Positions 6,605-12,304 are shown, counted from the first letter of the stretch. The stretch: DNA of 12,513 nucleotides from Candidatus Moranbacteria bacterium CG_4_8_14_3_um_filter_41_13 (GCA_002782305.1 PFHN01000120.1:1-12513); one strand, 5' to 3'. Made by a program: numbers and translations. Notes: generated by a model from the letters alone, not told the origin.

Positions 6605-7882
6605 ATGCACATCAAACAAATTGCATCAAAATTTTTTCCGCAAGCAGTGAAAAATTCGTATCATTTTTTACAAGCAGTATTAGCCTGTATTATTTTTGGT
6701 TTTCCAAGTCGTCATATACAGGTGATTGGAGTGACTGGTACGAACGGTAAAACGACTACCGTACAATTTATTGCAAAAATTTTGGAATATGCGGGGCACA
6801 GAGTAGCTCTTGCTTCGACTATCAACTTTCAGATTGGTGAAAAGAAGTGGGTGAATGATACGAAGTTTACGACACTCTCTCCTTGGAAGCTTCAGAAATT
6901 TCTATATGATGCGGTCAAAGAGAAATGCGCATACGTCGTACTTGAAACATCATCACACGCACTTGATCAGAGTCGCGTGTGGGGCATACAGTATGCTATT
7001 GCAGTGATGACCAATGTGACTCGTGAGCACTTGGATTACCATAAAACGATGGCAGAATATCGAAAAGCCAAATGTCGATTATTTCATCTTGCTAAGCAGG
7101 CCGTCGTGAATCTTGATATGGAAGATCCTCTGTATTTCTGTGTCGATGCGAAGAAAAAAGCCCTTCTCTATAGTACCAAAGACCATAATGCACATATTTT
7201 CGCAGAGCATATAGAGCTCGATTTTTCAGGGACAGAGTTTGTGGTAAATGATGTGCATTTTCATTTGCACCTGCCCGGTATTTTTAATATTGAAAACGCG
7301 CTTGCTTCGCTAGGAGTAGCAGAACTTTTGCATATCGATTTCGTATCTGCGAGTAAAGCGCTCGAAAGTATTGCCAATGTTCCAGGAAGAATGGAGCTCG
7401 TTTCAAATACAAAAAAAGCAGATATTATTATTGATTATGCAGTGACCCCAGATGCTTTTGAAAAATTGTATGCTTCTGTTCTTCCGCTTAAGATTCCAGG
7501 CACAAAAATTATTCACGTGTTTGGTGCATGTGGTAATCGTGATCGAGGGAAGCGTCCACAGATGGGGGAGATAGCAAGTTCGTATGCTGATATTATTATC
7601 CTCACCAACGAAGATCCTTTTTATGAAGATTCAGAGCAGATTATTGATGACATCGAAAAAGGCGTGACGAAGAAGAAAGACAAAAGTTATTTCCGTATTT
7701 TTGATAGAAGGGAAGCTATTCGAAAAGCCCTGCAATTAGCTGAAATCGGAGATATTGTCCTGATTACAGGGAAGGGAGCTGAGGTAACGATGGCGCTTGG
7801 AGAGAAGCATATCCCGTGGAGTGAGAGGCAAGTCATTGAAGAAGAATTGTTGAAGGAAGAAAAAACGGCCATCAGTATCTGA
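6605..7882 (+). CDS. MurE-like Mur ligase lacking the N-terminal domain
   Basis: Mur ligases use ATP to add amino acids to the UDP-MurNAc peptide. The P-loop GTNGKTTT is at residues 45-52, followed by ETSSHALDQSR (114-124), the TNVTREHLDYH segment, and Lys156 in AEYRKAKCRLF at the place of the carbamylated lysine. Further on are PGRMELV and FGACGNRDRGKRPQMG (306-321). These order and motifs are those of MurE. Differences are notable. In E. coli MurE (495 aa) the P-loop sits near residue 115, so about 70 residues of the UDP-binding domain 1 are missing here. The YAHTPD motif reads YAVTPD (278-283). The DNPR motif that recognises meso-diaminopimelate reads NEDPF (335-339). Substrate and added residue are therefore uncertain; a depsi- or free-peptide-type ligase is possible. 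The start at ATG 6605 has no SD and lies 11 nt after the femAB stop. Confidence 0.85.
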   Translation: MHIKQIASKFFPQAVKNSYHFLQAVLACIIFGFPSRHIQVIGVTGTNGKTTTVQFIAKILEYAGHRVALASTINFQIGEKKWVNDTKFTTLSPWKLQKFLYDAVKEKCAYVVLETSSHALDQSRVWGIQYAIAVMTNVTREHLDYHKTMAEYRKAKCRLFHLAKQAVVNLDMEDPLYFCVDAKKKALLYSTKDHNAHIFAEHIELDFSGTEFVVNDVHFHLHLPGIFNIENALASLGVAELLHIDFVSASKALESIANVPGRMELVSNTKKADIIIDYAVTPDAFEKLYASVLPLKIPGTKIIHVFGACGNRDRGKRPQMGEIASSYADIIILTNEDPFYEDSEQIIDDIEKGVTKKKDKSYFRIFDRREAIRKALQLAEIGDIVLITGKGAEVTMALGEKHIPWSERQVIEEELLKEEKTAISI

Positions 7883-7890
7883 TAGCCGTT
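7864..7890 (-). terminator. terminator of the minus-strand unit, inside the 3' end of the murE-like gene
   Basis: AACGGC-ATCAG (7864-7875) pairs with CTGAT-GCCGTT (7879-7890) around a 3-nt loop, with one C/A mismatch. On the minus strand the stem is followed by TTTTTTCTTCC, counting the stem's terminal TT, a good U-tract. On the plus strand what follows is CAAATTATATT, a weak terminator. The left arm and loop code for the last residues of the Mur ligase, whose TGA is at 7880-7882. Confidence 0.7.
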
Positions 7891-7913
7891 CAAATTATAT
7901 TATAGCCTTTGAT

Positions 7914-8294
7914 TTATAAAGGCTCACGGAGAAGATGATGTGACTCTATTGGATAATTACTCAATATTTCATCTGTCCACCCATAGAAGAATAAAACAGG
8001 AGGTATACCCTTCGTGGTATCATAACTGTAGGTGAAAACACTGATGAGAAAATAAGGATTTTGTATTTTTTCTACACGAAATTTTTGTGGTACTTTGTCG
8101 CCGATGACAATAGGATATATACCATTGAACGTGATATTATTCACGTTATAGATATCGGGTGGCCAAGGCTCCTCACTTTCCTCTATAGATGCATTAACCT
8201 TAAGGAGAAGCCTGCTTATAAGTTCATTTATCGAAAAATAAAGAGCGACAACAGCGAGTGCAATCACCAGAAGTGAGAAAAAAGTGTTATTCAT
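7914..8294 (-). CDS. membrane-anchored hypothetical protein, 126 aa
   Basis: I do not recognise this protein. It has a hydrophobic N-terminal helix (about residues 4-23, FFSLLVIALAVVALYFSI) with few positive charges before it, then an acidic linker (ASIEESEEPWPPD). After that comes a ~75-residue domain rich in aromatic and beta-branched residues, probably beta-structured and outside the membrane. It has no Cys and no known motif. I chose ATG 8294 because GGAG lies 8 nt upstream. The longer frame starting at GTG 8333 would begin at or before the predicted transcription start (~8332). It has its own promoter and a terminator at 7864-7890. The upstream DUF212 gene is on the same strand with no terminator between, so read-through is possible. 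Confidence 0.68.
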   Translation of the reverse strand: MNNTFFSLLVIALAVVALYFSINELISRLLLKVNASIEESEEPWPPDIYNVNNITFNGIYPIVIGDKVPQKFRVEKIQNPYFLISVFTYSYDTTKGIPPVLFFYGWTDEILSNYPIESHHLLREPL

Positions 8295-8338
8295 AACAGA
8301 GTCTCCATAGTTTTGGGAAAGAACAAAAAACACTTCAT

Positions 8339-8368
8339 AGTATAATAATAGAGCGTCTTTGGCGTCAA
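8339..8368 (-). promoter_or_regulatory. promoter of the 126-aa membrane protein gene
   Basis: On the minus strand TTGACG (8368-8363) and TATACT (8344-8339) are separated by 18 nt. Both hexamers match the sigma70 consensus at 5 of 6 positions. Predicted transcription starts near 8332 and gives a ~38-nt leader with a GGAG SD at 8306-8303. Confidence 0.75.
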
Positions 8369-8386
8369 GGGTGTTTAGCAGTTTCT

Positions 8387-8830
8387 TTAACTAAAAAGGG
8401 AAATAAAAAGAAGTGTGAGGAAAAAGCCAAGAAACCCACCGACAATGATTTCACTCACACGATGACCTACACGTTCTTTGAGTCTTGGAAATTTACTTTC
8501 GTCAATCTCACCTTTCAGTTGATCGATAAGCATATTGAGGTATCGTCCTTGATCGCCCAAGTACATACGGATACGAGCAGCGTCATCAATCACGATAAAT
8601 GAGAGTACGGCAGAAAGGGCAAAGGCAGCGGAATTGACGCCTTCATAATGAGCGACAGTCACCAGGAGGGAAATAACGAGGCTGGTATGAGCGCTCGGCA
8701 TATGTCCATGAGTGAAAACGTACCCTATATCGAGGCCATGCTTGAAGGTATACAGAGCAAATTTGATGAGCTGAGTGATAATACCCACGGTGATTGGTAT
8801 GAGGAAAACGAGATAGGTTTGTGGATCCAT
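8387..8830 (-). CDS. divergent PAP2 (DUF212, YuiD-like) membrane protein
   Basis: This is a 147-aa integral membrane protein of the divergent PAP2 family. The family resembles type 2 phosphatidic acid phosphatases, some of which dephosphorylate undecaprenyl pyrophosphate; DUF212 members themselves have no well-defined substrate. Visible motifs are GHMPSAHTS (residues 42-50, family GGMPSSHSA), FIVIDDAARIRMYLGDQGRYLN (seen as the DDAARIR and LGDQGRYLN blocks), LKERVGHRVSEIIVGG, and a final hydrophobic helix. Hydrophobicity suggests four membrane segments. The length is normal for DUF212 (~140-160). The ATG at 8830 has no SD. The leader is AT-rich and is shared back to back with lemA's promoter. 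A lipid-phosphatase role at the membrane is an inference from the fold. Confidence 0.87.
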   Translation of the reverse strand: MDPQTYLVFLIPITVGIITQLIKFALYTFKHGLDIGYVFTHGHMPSAHTSLVISLLVTVAHYEGVNSAAFALSAVLSFIVIDDAARIRMYLGDQGRYLNMLIDQLKGEIDESKFPRLKERVGHRVSEIIVGGFLGFFLTLLFISLFS

Positions 8831-8863
8831 ATTATGTACAATATCACAAGAAATTACAAATTT

Positions 8864-8872
8864 AGTATAGCA
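8864..8872 (-). promoter_or_regulatory. extended -10 promoter of the DUF212 gene
   Basis: On the minus strand TGCTATACT (8872-8864) is an extended -10 (TG-N-TATACT). The -35 region 17 nt upstream (ATGCTC) is not conserved. Transcription would begin near 8857, about 27 nt before the ATG. Confidence 0.55.
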
Positions 8873-8891
8873 TAAAAATGTGTTTTGAGCA

Positions 8892-8920
8892 TTGTTATTT
8901 CTCTCTTTTTCTGCTATACT
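8892..8920 (+). promoter_or_regulatory. lemA promoter
   Basis: TTGTTA (8892-8897) and TATACT (8915-8920) are exactly 17 nt apart, with TG at the extended position (TGCTATACT, 8912-8920). The predicted start near 8927 gives a ~29-nt leader to the lemA ATG. The nine bases 8912-8920 are the exact inverted repeat of 8864-8872, the DUF212 gene's -10. Confidence 0.75.
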
Positions 8921-8955
8921 GTAAAAATAGAAATAATCTAATATATTTTAATCAT

Positions 8956-9507
8956 ATGATGCCAACACTTATTATTCTTATCGTTCTTGCGTTTTTCGTT
9001 GTATACATTATTGCGATGTATAATGGTCTGGTTCAGCTTCGCAATCGTGTGAGCGAGGCATGGAGTGACATTGATGTTCAGCTTAAGCGTCGTTATGATC
9101 TCATTCCTAATCTGGTGAATACCGTAAAAGGCTATGCTACTCACGAATCAGGAGTTTTTGAGAAGGTAACAGAGGCAAGGGCTAATGCTATGCAAGCAAC
9201 TACTCCTGCAGGCAAAGCAGAAGCAGAAAATATGCTTTCGGGCACACTGAAATCTCTCTTTGCGGTGACAGAAGCCTATCCAGATCTCAAAGCTAATACC
9301 AACTTCCTCGAACTTCAGCGTGAACTTTCTGACACAGAGAATAAAATTCAGGCATCACGCCGTTTCTATAATGGCAATGTGTTGGAGTTCAACAACAAGA
9401 TTGATATGTTCCCCAGTAATATCATTGCTGGTATGTTCGCTTTTGCGAAGCGTGAATTCTTCGAAGTTGCTGAGGCAGAGAAAGAACCCGTAGTAGTAAA
9501 TTTCTAG
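8956..9507 (+). CDS. lemA: LemA family protein
   Basis: LemA proteins are small membrane-anchored coiled-coil proteins of poorly known function, often encoded next to HtpX. One N-terminal membrane helix (about residues 4-21, LIILIVLAFFVVYIIAMY) is followed by the family signature NGLVQLRNRVSEAWSDIDVQ, seen as NRV-EAWSDIDVQLKRRYDLIPNLV. After that are the YATHE and FEKVTEARA segments, then AYPDLKANTNF, RRFYNGNVLEFN and FPSNIIAGMFAF, all typical. The length of 183 aa is normal (~180-200). Two ATGs in tandem (8956, 8959) are possible starts; earlier in-frame codons lie within the promoter. There is no SD; the leader ends TTTTAATCAT. The terminator at 9534-9553 separates it from htpX. Confidence 0.95.
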   Translation: MMPTLIILIVLAFFVVYIIAMYNGLVQLRNRVSEAWSDIDVQLKRRYDLIPNLVNTVKGYATHESGVFEKVTEARANAMQATTPAGKAEAENMLSGTLKSLFAVTEAYPDLKANTNFLELQRELSDTENKIQASRRFYNGNVLEFNNKIDMFPSNIIAGMFAFAKREFFEVAEAEKEPVVVNF

Positions 9508-9533
9508 GCCCAATACATTCTCTTTCTTACCAG

Positions 9534-9568
9534 GCGGGCCAATACTGGTCCGCTTTTCTCTTTTCTCT
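9534..9568 (+). terminator. intrinsic terminator between lemA and htpX
   Basis: GCGGGCC (9534-9540) pairs with GGTCCGC (9547-9553), with one G-U pair, around an AATACT loop. It is followed by TTTTCTCTTTTCTCTTTT. It sits 26 nt after the lemA stop. A -10-like TAAAAT at 9577-9582 follows, so htpX may be transcribed from its own weak promoter as well as by read-through. Confidence 0.8.
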
Positions 9569-9625
9569 TTTTAGGGTAAAATAAGAAGATAGAAAGCTCT
9601 TTTAACTCATAGAAATGATACTTTT

Positions 9626-10519
9626 ATGGCAACACTCTATAATCAGTATGATAAAAATATTCGGCTCACTTGGGTCTATATTTCAATGTTTCTTATCTTT
9701 GTTATCGGGGTTGGTTATGTGTTTGCGGGTGCGATGGGATCGAGTACAGCGCTCTACGTCGCTGTGGCTTTTTCAACAATAACGAGTGTTGTGTCCTATT
9801 GGTGGAGTGATAAAATTGTTCTTTCGATGAGCGGTGCGAAGGAACTTATGTTTGCTGATAATAAGGAACTCTATCGTTTGGTAGAAAATCTGACTATCAC
9901 TGCTGGACTGCCACTTCCGAAAATATATACCATCGAAGACACTGCTTTAAATGCTTTTGCAACTGGTCGTGATCCACAGCATGGTGTTGTGTGTCTTACA
10001 ACAGGTATTATCAACCGACTCGAAAGAAGTGAACTCGAGGGAGTGATCGCTCACGAACTTTCACATATCGGTAATCGCGATACGCTCCTCTCAACCGTCG
10101 TGGTTATTCTCGTTGGATTCGTAGCACTCCTTGCAGACTGGTTTCGTCACTGGGCGTGGTTCGGGGGAAGCCGAGATAATGACAGTAAAAATCAGCTTCA
10201 GGTGATTCTGATGGTGGCCGCGATTATTCTTTCGATTCTTGCTCCGCTTTTTGCGATGCTCATACAACTCGCTATCTCACGGAAACGAGAATTTCTCGCT
10301 GATGCCTCAGGGGCTTTGCTTACGCGATATCCCGAAGGATTAGCGAGCGCACTGGAGAAAATATCAGGTGATACCGAACCACTCGAAGCAGCCAATAGAG
10401 CAACAGCTCACCTCTATATTGCCAATCCTTTCAAGGGAAAAAACCTCACGAAACTTTTTATGACACATCCGCCTATAGAAGAGCGCATTGCGGCTCTGCG
10501 TGGTATGGAAATCAAATAA
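9626..10519 (+). CDS. htpX: membrane zinc metalloprotease HtpX
   Basis: HtpX is an M48-family integral membrane protease that degrades misfolded membrane proteins under envelope stress. The active site HELSH is at residues 143-147 (HExxH, in IAHELSHIGNRDT). The third zinc ligand is Glu222 in KREFLADASGA. Hydrophobic helices are present at about residues 15-35 and 41-60, with two more flanking the segment between HELSH and Glu222 (about 155-170 and 190-215). The pre-catalytic stretch PKIYTIEDTALNAFATGRDP is typical of the family, as is the late THPPIEERIAAL. The length of 297 aa is normal (~285-300). It starts at ATG 9626 without an SD. Its nearness to lemA is a recurring arrangement in bacteria, and the 149-aa gene starts only 3 nt after its stop. 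Confidence 0.96.
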   Translation: MATLYNQYDKNIRLTWVYISMFLIFVIGVGYVFAGAMGSSTALYVAVAFSTITSVVSYWWSDKIVLSMSGAKELMFADNKELYRLVENLTITAGLPLPKIYTIEDTALNAFATGRDPQHGVVCLTTGIINRLERSELEGVIAHELSHIGNRDTLLSTVVVILVGFVALLADWFRHWAWFGGSRDNDSKNQLQVILMVAAIILSILAPLFAMLIQLAISRKREFLADASGALLTRYPEGLASALEKISGDTEPLEAANRATAHLYIANPFKGKNLTKLFMTHPPIEERIAALRGMEIK

Positions 10520-10522
10520 CGT

Positions 10523-10972
10523 ATGTCTTCCCCGTACCAGGACTTTGTACAAAAAGCGAAAGCGCGTTTTGCTGAAAAGAAGAAGTCTCAGCTTTCAAAC
10601 AAAGCAGAATATCAATTCACTGCTCATTCACAGTTTAAAATGACGCAGTACGGACTTTCTCCACAGAAAGTGAAGGGGGTAATCAGAAATCCCAAACGAA
10701 GAGAAGTGGGCATCGTGCCAAAAACAGTAGCCGTGATGCAACCAGTATCCGCGAAGAAAGTAGATGGCAAAGAGATATGGAAGCAGGAAATTTGGGTGAT
10801 GTTTATTATAAGAAACCAATCCGCGGAAGCAAAAATGTTTGGACAACAAAAAATTCGTATCATCAGCGCCTGGCGATATCCAGGCATCAGCCCGAAACGT
10901 AATCCTATTCCGCTAGAAATTTTGCGCGAACTCGAATCAGGAGAAATTTTTGAAGAAAACGGCTTACTTTAA
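10523..10972 (+). CDS. conserved-type hypothetical protein, 149 aa
   Basis: I do not know a function for this soluble, basic protein. The first 30 residues are Lys/Arg rich. Residues ~33-60 read FTAHSQFKMTQYGLSPQKVK and then GVIRNPKR. This H-x(4)-M-x(2)-[YR]-G-[LI]-S-x(2)-[KD]-[VI] layout, followed by a basic NP-x-R turn, resembles the DUF4258/BrnT-like RNase-toxin fold. A further WKQEIWVMFII strand, KIRIISAWRYPGISPKRNPIP and an acidic tail complete it. Catalytic assignment is not possible, and I see no antitoxin partner. It begins 3 nt after the htpX stop, so translational coupling with htpX is likely. I recall similar proteins from CPR genomes, but only from memory. Confidence 0.75.
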   Translation: MSSPYQDFVQKAKARFAEKKKSQLSNKAEYQFTAHSQFKMTQYGLSPQKVKGVIRNPKRREVGIVPKTVAVMQPVSAKKVDGKEIWKQEIWVMFIIRNQSAEAKMFGQQKIRIISAWRYPGISPKRNPIPLEILRELESGEIFEENGLL

Positions 10973-10988
10973 GTCTATAAAGAACATC

Positions 10989-11016
10989 TTGCATAAAAAG
11001 AGAGAAGGACTATACT
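10989..11016 (+). promoter_or_regulatory. promoter of the 169-aa membrane protein gene
   Basis: TTGCAT (10989-10994) and TATACT (11011-11016) are 16 nt apart. The -10 is strong and the -35 is a half match. The start near 11023 gives a ~30-nt leader ending in AATCATAATCAT before the ATG, with no SD. Confidence 0.6.
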
Positions 11017-11052
11017 AAAAGAACAGCGTCGTTTAATTTTAATCATAATCAT

Positions 11053-11562
11053 ATGGATAATAATATGTTGCAAGGCGAAGTAGAAAACACGAATAACACG
11101 AAAGCAGATGTAGGAGGATTTGTAAATCAACTTGAGGCAATCCTTGATGAATATATGGTGAAGAAAGCTCCCTTTGCTTTACCACTCGGACTGAAAGAGT
11201 TTTTAGCTACAATTAGTCCTTATGGTATCATCGTCGTTGCTATCCTGATGCTTCCTACCCTTTTGTTTGCCTTAGGCCTTTCCACAGCATTGGCACCTTT
11301 TGGTATGATAGGAGGCTATGGGTATACTTGGGGAGTGTTCGGCGTTATAACCTTTGCAGTTGCTATCGCATCACTCGTACTCGAGCTTATGGCAGTATCG
11401 GGACTCTTCAAGCGGACGAAAAGTGCATGGCGATTGCTTTTTTATGTAAGCATTATTCAAGTCATCGGAAATCTTCTTTCGCTTCATATCGTGAGCGCCC
11501 TCATTGGAGCTCTTATTAATTGGTACATTTTGTTCCAAATGAAAGATATGTACAAAAATTAG
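11053..11562 (+). CDS. four-helix membrane protein, 169 aa, unknown function
   Basis: I do not recognise a family. About 50 N-terminal polar residues (Asn/Glu rich, MDNNMLQGEVENTNN) precede four predicted membrane helices, at about 57-77, 89-111, 120-140 and 144-162. A short basic loop, FKRTKSAW, lies between helices two and three. This topology places the N-terminus and the basic loop in the cytoplasm. It has no Cys and no conserved catalytic motif. The start is ATG 11053; an in-frame ATG four codons later is an alternative. Neither has an SD. It has its own promoter and a strong terminator, so it is a single-gene unit. Confidence 0.72.
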   Translation: MDNNMLQGEVENTNNTKADVGGFVNQLEAILDEYMVKKAPFALPLGLKEFLATISPYGIIVVAILMLPTLLFALGLSTALAPFGMIGGYGYTWGVFGVITFAVAIASLVLELMAVSGLFKRTKSAWRLLFYVSIIQVIGNLLSLHIVSALIGALINWYILFQMKDMYKN

Positions 11563-11580
11563 AGGAAGTAGAAAATAAGC

Positions 11581-11611
11581 AAAAAAACAGCGGAATATCT
11601 GCTGTTTTTTT
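11581..11611. terminator. strong terminator after the 169-aa gene
   Basis: Seven A's, CAGCGG, an AATAT loop, CTGCTG and seven T's form a 13-bp stem with one G-U pair. The poly-A/poly-T ends make it look functional on both strands. It lies 18 nt after the 169-aa gene's stop. Confidence 0.88.
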
Positions 11612-11745
11612 GTTGAAAAAATGTTTACCCTGTTAGAGAATATTTTGTTTCACTCGTAGCAATATTTATAGGCACACAATGTAAATGTATCGTTTATGGA
11701 AGTTCTCTAAAGTGTCTATTATAAGCCATTTTTATTGAAATATGC

Positions 11746-11774
11746 TTGACAAAAATGCATTTTTGGTGTATACT
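11746..11774 (+). promoter_or_regulatory. consensus promoter of the exported-protein gene
   Basis: TTGACA (11746-11751) and TATACT (11769-11774) are exactly 17 nt apart. Transcription should begin near 11781, giving a ~69-nt leader, the longest in the window. The leader contains a small hairpin (GGTAC 11815-11819 with GTGCC 11824-11828, loop AACC) just ahead of the SD. Confidence 0.85.
11750..11765. promoter_or_regulatory. 16-bp perfect palindrome in the promoter spacer, operator-like
   Basis: CAAAAATGCATTTTTG is a perfect inverted repeat. It fills almost all of the spacer between the -35 and -10 and overlaps the last two bases of the -35. This is a classic place for a dimeric repressor to bind. 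No candidate regulator is encoded beside it. An operator function is inferred from position and symmetry only. Confidence 0.45.
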
Positions 11775-11849
11775 ATAATTTAAAGTTATTTGACAACTAA
11801 ACATTTTTTAACCCGGTACAACCGTGCCACAACGTCCAAGGAGGACATC

Positions 11850-12191
11850 ATGAAGAAATTGATTTTGGTTTTTCTAATGGCTATTTTTTCGGTTCCGTCC
11901 TTCGCTAACGGGCGGGACTGGAACAGGGGCGGTGGTCATCGGGGTGGTGGTCACCATAACGAGTGGATTGCTCCACTCGTGCTCGGTGCGGGAATTGTCT
12001 ACCTCGTTTCCCGCCAACAGCAACAGGTGCAAACAGTGGAGGAATTATCGCCTCCGCTTCCGTGTAGCGTGGTAGAGCAGCGGGTCACCGACTCTCGTGG
12101 TCGGCCACTGTTCAGCCAGTACACCGGCCAACCTCTGACGCGCTGGGTACAGGTGTGCCCACAGCCGCCACAGCTGAGGCGGGAATACTAG
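11850..12191 (+). CDS. small exported Gly/His-rich protein, 113 aa, probably transferred
   Basis: I cannot name this protein. A Sec signal peptide is clear: MKK, a hydrophobic core to about residue 15, and a PSFA end with likely cleavage after Ala19. A Gly/His/Arg-rich segment follows (GGGHRGGGHH, 27-36), then a hydrophobic, glycine-containing stretch (WIAPLVLGAGIVYLV, 39-53), four glutamines, and a C-terminal part with Cys72 and Cys103. The two cysteines could form a disulfide outside the membrane. Its layout recalls small exported proteins of proteobacteria and their phages, from memory. ATG 11850 is fixed by a full SD, AAGGAGG, 5 nt upstream. The 60 nt at 12061-12120 are 63% G+C against 40% for a lemA sample (9061-9120), so the gene is compositionally foreign. 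It has its own promoter and terminator. Confidence 0.72.
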   Translation: MKKLILVFLMAIFSVPSFANGRDWNRGGGHRGGGHHNEWIAPLVLGAGIVYLVSRQQQQVQTVEELSPPLPCSVVEQRVTDSRGRPLFSQYTGQPLTRWVQVCPQPPQLRREY

Positions 12192-12194
12192 TGC

Positions 12195-12213
12195 GTGCGG
12201 ACAATGTCCGCGC
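12195..12213 (+). other. small G+C-rich hairpin after the exported-protein gene
   Basis: GTGCGGAC (12195-12202) pairs with GTCCGCGC (12206-12213), with one U-G pair, around a 3-nt loop. It begins 3 nt after the stop codon and has no T-tail, so it is not a terminator by itself. It may protect the transcript's 3' end. Confidence 0.5.
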
Positions 12214-12215
12214 CG

Positions 12216-12276
12216 AAAACGACTGAGAAGTTTTGCGAAGGAAACCCTTCAAAAAACTTCCGGTCGTTTTTTCTTT
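12216..12276 (+). terminator. three-tier compound terminator
   Basis: Three nested stems stack: AAAACGAC/GTCGTTTT (12216-12223 with 12263-12270), GAAGTTTT/AAAACTTC (12227-12234 with 12253-12260), and GAAGG/CCTTC (12237-12241 with 12246-12250, loop AAAC). Small internal loops separate them, giving 21 base pairs. The T-run continues to TTTTTTCTTT. It ends the exported-protein gene and stands directly before the pyk promoter. Confidence 0.85.
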
Positions 12277-12304
12277 GCTCAAAAAGAGGAAACTGCGGTA
12301 TACT
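12275..12304 (+). promoter_or_regulatory. pyk promoter
   Basis: TTGCTC (12275-12280) and TATACT (12299-12304) are 18 nt apart. The -35 begins within the T-rich tail of the preceding terminator. The start near 12311 leaves a ~19-nt A-rich leader without an SD. Confidence 0.55.

Noticed and set aside
8295..8333. GTG start for the 126-aa protein
   Set aside because: It coincides with the predicted transcription start, whereas ATG 8294 has GGAG at proper spacing.
11633..11710. 8-bp inverted repeat TTAGAGAA / TTCTCTAA as possible mobile-element ends
   Set aside because: It is short, AT-rich and only 62 nt apart, with no transposase or target duplication. Chance is enough to explain it.
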